From the IMG/VR virus record IMGVR_UViG_3300032245_001860, positions 1-64,000 of that record: DNA of 64,000 nt; one strand, given 5' to 3'. This DNA comes from a virus. The position numbers and the translations under genes are program-made. Under the pieces are notes generated by a model, which saw only the letters and a program-made list of their open reading frames with translations, did no database searches and was not told where the DNA came from. This document shows, one piece after another, positions 57,473-64,000 of the stretch. Position 1 is the stretch's first letter; the number at the start of each line of letters is the position of its first letter.

Positions 57473-58195
57473 ATGAAGGGTTTAATTTTATTTCGAGGAT
57501 TGACTTTTAGAGGTTTTGGCAAAAGTAGAGATATTGATTTATCTGATCATTCTTATTCTAATCAATTAAGTGCAACAAAATCGCACGTTTCTTTAGTTAA
57601 GCATCTTGAATCACAAGGTCATGAAATAGATGTTGCATTTGATACTGTTGAATGCGAAAAAACTTACGATCTTATAAGATTGTTTGGTTCCAATCTTAAA
57701 TATTACGCACTTAAAAATGTAATAGATTTAGATATGCAATTTTCTTTTTATAGATCTGTAAGAAGTTTAGAACCAATTTTCTTTTATGTTGATTATGATT
57801 TCTTTTTAGTTGTTAGAAACGACTTAATGTTCAAAGAAAATTTTTTTGAAATGTTTGATCCCAGTTGCCAAGAGTTGAAATTTATTTCTGTTTTGTGGCA
57901 TATAAATAGAAAAACTGAAAATAATAATCCAAGAGTTAATGATTGTGTGTTCTTTTTTCCCAAAAAATATTTTCACCTAATCAGTTCAATACCTGAACCT
58001 GGTGGGTGCGATTTTCACAACATTTTAGATAATTGGAATAAGCCTGAAAATAAATTAAACTTTAATTTTTATTTAGATAGATATCATGATTCAAACACTC
58101 ATTTAGACTGGAATCCTCTATACAAATTAGTAAATAGACCTGAGGCTGATAAGCAATTTAGTGATCCTAATTTGAAATACCCAGATGATTTTTAA
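57473..58195 (+). CDS. Glycosyltransferase-like paralogue 2, 240 residues
   Basis: MKGLILFRGLTFRGFGKSRD, QLSATKSHVSLVKHLESQGH, DFFLVVRNDLMFKENFFEMF, RVNDCVFFFPKKYF, YHDSNTHLDWNPLYKLVNRP. About half identical by eye to the next gene. See the entry at 49178. Confidence 0.65.
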   Translation: MKGLILFRGLTFRGFGKSRDIDLSDHSYSNQLSATKSHVSLVKHLESQGHEIDVAFDTVECEKTYDLIRLFGSNLKYYALKNVIDLDMQFSFYRSVRSLEPIFFYVDYDFFLVVRNDLMFKENFFEMFDPSCQELKFISVLWHINRKTENNNPRVNDCVFFFPKKYFHLISSIPEPGGCDFHNILDNWNKPENKLNFNFYLDRYHDSNTHLDWNPLYKLVNRPEADKQFSDPNLKYPDDF

Positions 58196-58227
58196 TTGTT
58201 TGAAACCTTAATTGTACAAAAGACTTT

Positions 58228-58950
58228 ATGAAGGGTTTAATTTTATTTCGTGGTTTGACTTTTAGAGAGTTTGATTCAAAGAGAAGGTTTGCAGAATCTT
58301 TAGAATCATATAATAATCAAATAAGTGCAACACTTTCTCATGTGAAATTTGTCAAGCATTTAAAATCTCAAGGTCATGATATTGATGTTGCATTTGACAC
58401 TATTCAAACACAACATACTACCGACTTAACTAATTTATTTGAAGATAATCTAAAATTTTGTTCTTTGAAAAATGTTATGGACGTTCATACACATTATTCA
58501 CTTTATAGAGCTGTAACTAACCTTGAGCCTGTGTTTTATAATGTGTTTTATGATTTTTTTGTCATTGTAAGAAATGATATGTTTTTGAAAGATCAATTTT
58601 TCGAAGTTTTTAACCCTGATGATGATAAATTAAAATTTATGTCCATCACATGGTACAAACATAGAAAAACACCTAAAAACAATCCAAGAGTCAATGATTG
58701 TATGTTTTTTATACCACGACAATATTTCAATATTATGAGATTTTTGCCAACTGATCCTGGGTCAGATCATCATGATATTTTAGATATTTGGTTAAAGGAA
58801 TTTCCAAAATTAGAATTCGATTGTTATCTTAAGGGGTATTTTGATTCTAATACAAAAAATGACCAAAACCCTCTTTATAAATTAGTAGACAGACCTGAAG
58901 CTCAAAATCAGGATAGTGACCCAAATCTTAAGTTTCCAGATGATTTCTAA
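58228..58950 (+). CDS. Glycosyltransferase-like paralogue 3, 240 residues
   Basis: Same plan: MKGLILFRGLTFREF, DFFVIVRNDMFLKDQFFEVF, RVNDCMFFIPRQYF, FDSNTKNDQNPLYKLVDRPE. Direct tandem duplicate of the preceding gene; even the short leader before the ATG is repeated. Confidence 0.65.
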   Translation: MKGLILFRGLTFREFDSKRRFAESLESYNNQISATLSHVKFVKHLKSQGHDIDVAFDTIQTQHTTDLTNLFEDNLKFCSLKNVMDVHTHYSLYRAVTNLEPVFYNVFYDFFVIVRNDMFLKDQFFEVFNPDDDKLKFMSITWYKHRKTPKNNPRVNDCMFFIPRQYFNIMRFLPTDPGSDHHDILDIWLKEFPKLEFDCYLKGYFDSNTKNDQNPLYKLVDRPEAQNQDSDPNLKFPDDF

Positions 58951-59198
58951 TTTCTCAACATTCTTTCTATTGCTATTTGCTTTGATGTCTTAACTGGTCT
59001 GTGTGGAAAACTTTGCTTCATACTGGATAAAGTATATAAAGCTTTATGACATAGCTCTTGTTGTTGAATTACTGCGCTTTGAAGTTCTTTTGCTCTTTGA
59101 TCAGGTCCAGCTTGATACCCAAAGCCATAACCTATCACACCGAAGGCAAAACAACTGAATACAAATATAGGTAAATTCTTCAAAAATTGATTCTTCAT
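58947..59198 (-). CDS. Membrane-anchored small protein, 83 residues
   Basis: N-terminal membrane helix (LPIFVFSCFAFGVIGYGFGY) and a basic helical tail. GGAG precedes ATG 59198. Role unknown. Confidence 0.6.
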   Translation of the reverse strand: MKNQFLKNLPIFVFSCFAFGVIGYGFGYQAGPDQRAKELQSAVIQQQELCHKALYTLSSMKQSFPHRPVKTSKQIAIERMLRN

Positions 59199-59213
59199 CA
59201 TTTTCTCCAATTA

Positions 59214-59244
59214 AAAAAGCCCTATCCATTTTAGGATAGGGCTT
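59214..59244. terminator. Terminator
   Basis: AGCCCTATCC / GGATAGGGCT with a short loop; usable in both directions. Confidence 0.75.
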
Positions 59245-59288
59245 CTGTGCTCTATTTATATAATACAATATTTGAAGAAAAGTTCCTA

Positions 59289-60053
59289 TTAGATTTTAGA
59301 TACTTGAAAATTTTTACCTGTCAATTCTGTATATCTTGCTAATGAAAGTTCAAAATATTCATCGTCAAGTTCGCAACCTTTGAAATTTCTTCCAGTATTA
59401 TCGCAAGCAATCATAACAGAAGCTGCCCCTGAAAATATATCCAGAACAACATCTCCAGGATTTGTGTATGCCTTTATCAATCTTTCTAAGATTTCTAATG
59501 GCTTTTGTGTTGGATGCCAATTACAGTATTCTTTTGAAGTTGTATGATTATTCTTTTCCCATACACAAGTTGGGATAGTGCCTTTTTCATATTCTTTGCC
59601 TGTACGAATATTAATTTTTTGTTTACGAGCTACATTGACATCATCAGCATTAAACAAGAATTGCTTATCTTTTGAATAGCACCAAATATATTCATGCTTT
59701 CTGGCAAAATTCTTTTTTGATCTTCCTCCCCAATTGTAAGACCAAATAATTTCTTCATTACTAAAGAAATTAGGAATTTTATTGAGGATATCAAGTTTAT
59801 ATTTGAGAAATGTGTCATATTTCAGAGTTCCAAAAACACACATCATTCTGTTAGGCTTCAAAACTCTAAAACATTCTTTTGTCCAGAGTTCGCACCAATC
59901 AAGATAATCTTTTTCAGAAGCCCATTGAGAATCCCAACCTTTACCTCCATCATATCCAAGAAAATATGGAGGGTCAGTAAGAATCATATCTACACTGTTA
60001 TCAGGCAATGTCTTGAGATATTGAAGGCAATCAATGTTTTTGTACTCGTGCAT
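59289..60053 (-). CDS. Orphan beta-class DNA methyltransferase
   Basis: 254 residues. DPPY near residue 27 (MILTDPPYFLGYDGG), HPTQKPLEILERLIKAY and VVLDIFSGAASVMIACDNTG (motif I). Amino-methyltransferase of the same class as the one at 14806 but without a nuclease partner, so more likely self-protection or gene control. TATAAT lies 7 nt before the ATG. Confidence 0.88.
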   Translation of the reverse strand: MHEYKNIDCLQYLKTLPDNSVDMILTDPPYFLGYDGGKGWDSQWASEKDYLDWCELWTKECFRVLKPNRMMCVFGTLKYDTFLKYKLDILNKIPNFFSNEEIIWSYNWGGRSKKNFARKHEYIWCYSKDKQFLFNADDVNVARKQKINIRTGKEYEKGTIPTCVWEKNNHTTSKEYCNWHPTQKPLEILERLIKAYTNPGDVVLDIFSGAASVMIACDNTGRNFKGCELDDEYFELSLARYTELTGKNFQVSKI

Positions 60054-60137
60054 AGTTGCTATTATACCATAAGAAGGTTCAATATTTTTAATTGTAGAAA
60101 AAGAATGTAACTGTTTTTCAGATAAGGATTTTTTATC

Positions 60138-61436
60138 ATGGATAGAGATGAACTTGATATTTATTTAGAGCTCGCCAATGAAGCTGAAAATGCTGGCGAT
60201 TATAGAACTGCTGACAAAATTGATGGCATGATTAGAGAAGCGCAAGCTGGCGTAATGGAAAGATTGAGAAGAAGACTCAGAAATACCAAACTCCCAAGTG
60301 AAAGACGTGAGCTTGAAAGACAAATTCGCCAAACAACAAATGGACCTTCCTTTGTTGATAGATTTATGAGAAGACAACCGTCATTTTCTGATGCACAAGC
60401 AACAATTGATGCTGGACAAAACATAAGTGGTGGATTTGAAAAGAAAAATCTTAATATGGATAAATCTTTGCTTGGAAGATTAAGAAATGCTTTTCAATCA
60501 GTTTATTCTCAAGAAATGAAATTGAGAGATCAGTTTCCACAAGCTTTTGAAGCCTGGGATGCTGACATCCGAAGACAAGTCCAGACACAAATTAATGATG
60601 AGATTGCAAAAAGAACACAACATAATGATGCATTAGCTGCTTGGAGAGCTGCAAACCCTGGCAAAGGAGCAACAGCAGCAAATGGCTGGGTTTCTCCTGT
60701 ACCTGCGTATGGGAGCAAAAATAATACTTTTAATTTATCTCCAACTACAGTTGAAGAATATCTAACAAGAAAAAGTATGCTTTCTAAAATAGACGATCCG
60801 AATAATCCATTAGTTACATTAAGAGATGCCCATCTTGATACAATTCAACGTGCAATTGGTCTTGCAAGAGCTGCTGGACACTCAACTCCAAGAGATATTC
60901 TTGCATTTATAGCCTCCGATAGGCAGCTTAGAGGTTTTCTATACGATAACTCTTCTATTACAGATGGTATGGTTAAGGAAGTTATCAGAACTAATTCTCT
61001 TCCAATGAGTGAATTCTGCAATAACTACAAGGCATTCAAGAAAAGAATGTCTCCTGGTGCAGCTTGGTTAATTGGAGCTGCAGTCGCTGGCGGAGTTACA
61101 ACTATAATAAGACCTAAGGGCGAAGATAAAGTTGTTTATGTTCCAGTACCTGGCAAACCTGAAGCCTTAAAGATTGATAATGAATTGGAAGCTGACAGAA
61201 GGAAAGCAAGACAGTTTGACACTCCTATTGCAGATCTTGAAGCATATCTTAATTTTAAGAAATCCAAGGGTGTTTACACACAAGGCAAAACTACTAAGAA
61301 AGAGCTTTACAATATGGCACTTCAAGAAAAGGGTGGGCACTTTGCAAACAACTTAATTCAATATGTATTGAAAAAATATGGATTGTATACACCTGCAGGT
61401 GGTGGAGCCGAGCCAGACGCAGCAATTGGAGTATAA
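60138..61436 (+). CDS. Tagged protein with membrane segment, 432 residues
   Basis: N-terminal tag DIYLELANEAENAGDYRTAD then a basic helix. Middle part soluble and alanine-rich. A membrane-like stretch near residue 305 (PGAAWLIGAAVAGGVTTIIR). The C-terminal domain is basic with GGHFANNLIQYVLKKYG. No recognised family; a virion or injection-related protein is possible. Confidence 0.65.
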   Translation: MDRDELDIYLELANEAENAGDYRTADKIDGMIREAQAGVMERLRRRLRNTKLPSERRELERQIRQTTNGPSFVDRFMRRQPSFSDAQATIDAGQNISGGFEKKNLNMDKSLLGRLRNAFQSVYSQEMKLRDQFPQAFEAWDADIRRQVQTQINDEIAKRTQHNDALAAWRAANPGKGATAANGWVSPVPAYGSKNNTFNLSPTTVEEYLTRKSMLSKIDDPNNPLVTLRDAHLDTIQRAIGLARAAGHSTPRDILAFIASDRQLRGFLYDNSSITDGMVKEVIRTNSLPMSEFCNNYKAFKKRMSPGAAWLIGAAVAGGVTTIIRPKGEDKVVYVPVPGKPEALKIDNELEADRRKARQFDTPIADLEAYLNFKKSKGVYTQGKTTKKELYNMALQEKGGHFANNLIQYVLKKYGLYTPAGGGAEPDAAIGV

Positions 61437-61437
61437 C

Positions 61438-61466
61438 AAAAAACCCCTCAAAAGAGGGGTTTTTTT
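61438..61466. terminator. Bidirectional terminator
   Basis: AAAAAACCCCTC-AAAA-GAGGGGTTTTTT. Confidence 0.85.
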
Positions 61467-61722
61467 ATTTAACTTGTGAAATCTTTAAAAATATTTCATG
61501 TAAAGTTGAAGCTTCTTTTTCAAAACCTTTTTCTTCAAGAGCTGTGATAACTTTATTAAGTTCATTCAAGCTCTTCTTTTTTCTTTTCTTAGTCTTTTTC
61601 TTTTTGAATTTTGACCAAGCTATTGCCCAAGCAATTGATTCTTTTTGTTTATCGCTTTTGTCAGGATAAAATTCAGGATCAGCAATTAAGGCATCATGTA
61701 TTTCGTCAACTTTCTTTGGCAT
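61465..61722 (-). CDS. Basic tagged protein, 85 residues
   Basis: Lysine-rich centre (KFKKKKTKKRKKKSLNELNK) and a C-terminal tag-like helix pair (LNKVITALEEKGFEKEASTL). Likely binds nucleic acid. The N-terminal part (PDKSDKQKESIAWAIAWSKF) resembles the small helix-turn unit of phage ChaB/YxKxxxE-type proteins; not certain. Confidence 0.6.
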   Translation of the reverse strand: MPKKVDEIHDALIADPEFYPDKSDKQKESIAWAIAWSKFKKKKTKKRKKKSLNELNKVITALEEKGFEKEASTLHEIFLKISQVK

Positions 61723-61723
61723 A

Positions 61724-62626
61724 TTATTCTCCTTTCAAAATTTTGATTGCTTTATCAACATCATTTTGAGTCAAGCCTTGTTTGTCTTTTGTTTTTACAA
61801 AGTTAGGGTTGTCAAAATCTTCATCTGTACTTAAATGATCATCATCTAATATCACATAACGCTCAGGTGAATATTCTTTAATTATTTTATTTATTTGTTT
61901 CCATCTGTCATCATGCTCAACTCCACCTTTTTCAGTTGCGCATTCCAATTCACCTTTGAATCCTTTATCTTCAAATATTTTTTGCATTTCTTTGATAGAT
62001 AAAACATTTCTCCAAGCAGATGAAATAACTATAGTAGGATTTACTTCTTCAACTATTTGATTTAATAGTTTGATTTTATCTTTTTGAATATATTTTGAAA
62101 GTTTGCCTTGATCAAAATCTTCTGGATGTTTCATTATATGTAAATGCGGATCTGTATTTAAAACTCCATCACAATCCAAGAATAACATTTTTGTTTGAGA
62201 TGCATAAAGTTTAGAAACAGCTTCTAAAATATGTTTTTTGCCATCCCATAAAATTTCAGGAAGATCATTTACATCAAACCATTTTAAAGCTTCACAATCA
62301 CTATCAGCTACTGGCTCTTTGTCATCTTTGTATTTGTAAGCATAAATATCGCAAAATCTTCCGTCTGATTCTGATTTGAACGATTTTTCAATTGTGTGTA
62401 GTTTTTTCTTTTTAAGCTTAAGATGAGTTTCTTCTTTGATTTCTCTGACAGCTGCTGATTCTGATGACTCTCCTGATTCTATTTTTCCACCAGGTATTGC
62501 ATATTTTGTTGAAGTTTTTTGCTCTAATAAAACTTCAACTTTGTCATCTTCTTTTCTAAATACAATAACACAAGCTACTGATTTGCTGTCACTCATTGTT
62601 CCACTTTGAGCTATTTTGTACCACAT
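61724..62626 (-). CDS. Nudix-HAD fusion with MWY N-terminus
   Basis: 300 residues starting MWYKIAQSG. Nudix box G47-x5-E53-x7-REIKEETHL (the usual final glycine is His). From about residue 146 a HAD domain of the RNA-repair-associated type: LFLDCDGVLNT (D150, D152) and VISSAWR. Nudix part hydrolyses a nucleotide diphosphate compound, HAD part removes a phosphate. Ligand unknown; NAD or RNA-end metabolism is a reasonable guess. Confidence 0.8.
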   Translation of the reverse strand: MWYKIAQSGTMSDSKSVACVIVFRKEDDKVEVLLEQKTSTKYAIPGGKIESGESSESAAVREIKEETHLKLKKKKLHTIEKSFKSESDGRFCDIYAYKYKDDKEPVADSDCEALKWFDVNDLPEILWDGKKHILEAVSKLYASQTKMLFLDCDGVLNTDPHLHIMKHPEDFDQGKLSKYIQKDKIKLLNQIVEEVNPTIVISSAWRNVLSIKEMQKIFEDKGFKGELECATEKGGVEHDDRWKQINKIIKEYSPERYVILDDDHLSTDEDFDNPNFVKTKDKQGLTQNDVDKAIKILKGE

Positions 62627-62696
62627 GCTAATTTTATTCTGCCTTACTTGCTTTTTTTCTTGTTATTGTGTATTATCTAATTTGAGGTGATATAAA

Positions 62697-63305
62697 ATGT
62701 TTGTACCAGAAAGCAGATCCTGGAAAGAATTGTTTGTTTATGAAAGCAATTTGATAGATCCACAACCAGGCTATATAGGAAACTCTCCTGGTTGTCCGAT
62801 GTTTGAAAATCACATGAATGCTATTAATTTTTGCCTAAGTAATGGCTGGGAGTTAAATGAAAATACTCCACTTGACATACATAGATTTTTAACTCGTGGC
62901 ATACCTTTTTTTGAAGATCATAATTCATCAGGTAAATATAGAACAGTGGATGTTTGGATTGGCCATGATTTATGTCCTAATCCTATTTTAATTCCTAATC
63001 TTATGAATCAATGGTTTAAGATTACCAATAAAATGATGAATAGTTTTATTAACAAATGTGGCAATGAATCAGAAGCTCGTAAAATAGCTTGGATTTCGCA
63101 TCATATTTTTGAAACCATACATCCTTTTATAGATGGGAATGGAAGAACTGGTAGGCTTTTATTGGCCAAAATTTTACATGATTTAGGTCATGATCCAATT
63201 GTTGTAAGATTTGATGATAGATTTGAATATTATGATGCTATTCAAAGTTTTAGAGATCAATATTGGACTGGCAAGCAATTCATAATTACTGACTTCGAAA
63301 TGTAA
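62697..63305 (+). CDS. Fic/Doc family protein
   Basis: 202 residues. The Fic motif HPFIDGNGRTGR (142-153) is intact, and SGKYRTVDVWIG fits the conserved strand before it. Fic proteins transfer AMP or other groups from nucleotides to target proteins. An inhibitory (S/T)xxxE(G/N) helix was not seen. Possibly a host-takeover enzyme (inference). Confidence 0.88.
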   Translation: MFVPESRSWKELFVYESNLIDPQPGYIGNSPGCPMFENHMNAINFCLSNGWELNENTPLDIHRFLTRGIPFFEDHNSSGKYRTVDVWIGHDLCPNPILIPNLMNQWFKITNKMMNSFINKCGNESEARKIAWISHHIFETIHPFIDGNGRTGRLLLAKILHDLGHDPIVVRFDDRFEYYDAIQSFRDQYWTGKQFIITDFEM

Positions 63306-63334
63306 AAAACCGGGGTTTTTCCCCGGTTTTTTAT
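63303..63334. terminator. Bidirectional terminator
   Basis: AAAAACCGGGG / CCCCGGTTTTT. Confidence 0.85.
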
Positions 63335-64000
63335 AAGATTCTTACTGGTCCTGAAGATAAGTTGCTTGATGGTGTGCTTGGTGAAGAAATATTTTCATTT
63401 TCATTTTTTTCACCACCTGTAAAATCTTTTACTTTATCTTTGACAAATTTACCAGCTGTTCCAATTTTTTCTTCAATAGCTTGTACTAAATTTTCAAGCA
63501 TACCCTTGTCTTTATTGTCAAGATTCATTTTTTCAATTTCTTTTAATAGTTCAGAAGATTTTTCCACAAGTGTATTTGCAAGATTAATATCTATTTGCTC
63601 TAATGCATCTGACATTTTAGATATTTTATAAGATAAATCTTTTGATTGGAGATAAGCTTTTCCAGTGTTAGAAATATTTCTATACCAAAGATCTTCAGCG
63701 CCTTTTGTAAGTACATTTCCAGCCCCACCAGTTAGACTTCCAACTAATGCTCCAATTGGTCCACCTATAACACCACCAGCTGCACCCCCTGCTAAAGCAC
63801 CAGTAAAAAACTCTCTTAAGTAACCCGGCATTTCTTCTTCAATATTTCCTCTTATTGCCAGTTTTTGAGTTTTTGCATTGTAAACTTTTCTGAAATTAAT
63901 ATTACAAGCAGTTTTTACTGTTTCTTTGCCTTCATCAAACTTTTTCATTCCTTCTTTTGCCAATTCTTTAATTTGATCTGTAAGTTGAGAAACTGTTGGT
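63331..64000 (-). CDS. Glycine-zipper membrane protein (5' end outside window)
   Basis: The frame is open to the window edge (PTVSQLTDQIKELAKEG...), so the listed 63963 start is not the real one. A glycine-rich double helix (GALAGGAAGGVIGGPIGALV) is typical of membrane-inserting or channel-type segments; it is preceded by a basic part and followed by a helical and a disordered Ser-rich end. Possibly a virion protein. Confidence 0.6.
   Translation of the reverse strand, partial: PTVSQLTDQIKELAKEGMKKFDEGKETVKTACNINFRKVYNAKTQKLAIRGNIEEEMPGYLREFFTGALAGGAAGGVIGGPIGALVGSLTGGAGNVLTKGAEDLWYRNISNTGKAYLQSKDLSYKISKMSDALEQIDINLANTLVEKSSELLKEIEKMNLDNKDKGMLENLVQAIEEKIGTAGKFVKDKVKDFTGGEKNENENISSPSTPSSNLSSGPVRIL

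Noticed and set aside
60165-60424. Two minus-strand frames inside the 432-residue tagged gene
   Set aside because: Antisense shadows; the plus gene has the shared tag and a clean start.

Overview
The window is a stretch of a large, AT-rich tailed-phage genome. It carries rIIA/rIIB-type genes, four tRNA genes, a GH108-type endolysin, a RusA-type resolvase, HNH and Vsr-like endonucleases, and dozens of short tightly packed unknown genes. The host is probably outside the well-studied groups. A prepilin-type protein with the FTLIE cleavage motif, a long '[13 protein letters not shown]' helix and a C-terminal H-X9-DG-like motif is of the kind common in Armatimonadota and Planctomycetota, so one of those lineages is my best guess (inference). 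No capsid, portal, terminase or polymerase gene is visible, so the phage family is not fixed by this window.

Region 1 (1-28.2 kb) is an early/accessory module of about 60 mostly very small genes in short operons on both strands. Twenty-six copies of a GC-capped perfect stem-loop (GGGGTGATAATATTATCACCCC and paired variants) sit between operons. A typical copy lies between an upstream intrinsic terminator and a downstream A/T-rich block plus a sigma70-like promoter (TTGCA(T/A)-N16/17-TATAAT or TATACT). This layout resembles the promoter-early stem-loop cassettes known from T4-type phages. Many of these promoters put the -10 box exactly six bases before the start codon, which predicts leaderless mRNAs. 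Other genes in the same module have strong AAGGAG-type ribosome sites. The module also holds rIIA/rIIB, a tRNA-Leu/Lys/Ser/Met set, a restriction enzyme + methyltransferase pair, two XRE repressor-like genes diverging from one stem-loop, a DUF2829/Tad2-like gene, and several candidate small RNAs, one with an exposed anti-Shine-Dalgarno segment.

Region 2 (28.2-34 kb) begins at a sharp boundary where the stem-loops stop. An HNH gene is bracketed there by about 50-bp imperfect direct repeats. A zinc-finger/Vsr-like endonuclease and several small proteins with a shared 'IKIANxLDxxGxxxxA' helix-hairpin tag follow.

Region 3 (34-49 kb) holds three tandem ~900-1000-residue paralogues, then on the minus strand a secreted protein, the endolysin and two PcfJ-like proteins, and then two host-like secreted genes including the prepilin.

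Region 4 (49-59 kb) is a surface-glycan cluster: an APH-fold kinase, a sugar nucleotidyltransferase-HAD fusion, an NAD-dependent epimerase, a WavE-like glycosyltransferase, a C-methyltransferase, an FkbM methyltransferase and three paralogous glycosyltransferase-like genes. Region 5 (59-64 kb) has an orphan DNA methyltransferase, a Nudix-HAD fusion, a Fic protein and glycine-rich or tagged proteins that look virion-associated. Two short peptide tags recur on otherwise unrelated proteins only in regions 2-5. One is the helix-hairpin tag at either terminus and the other is an N-terminal MWY(R/K)(L/I/F)(A/S). They are the strongest candidate for an undescribed system, possibly a virion or prohead sorting signal.
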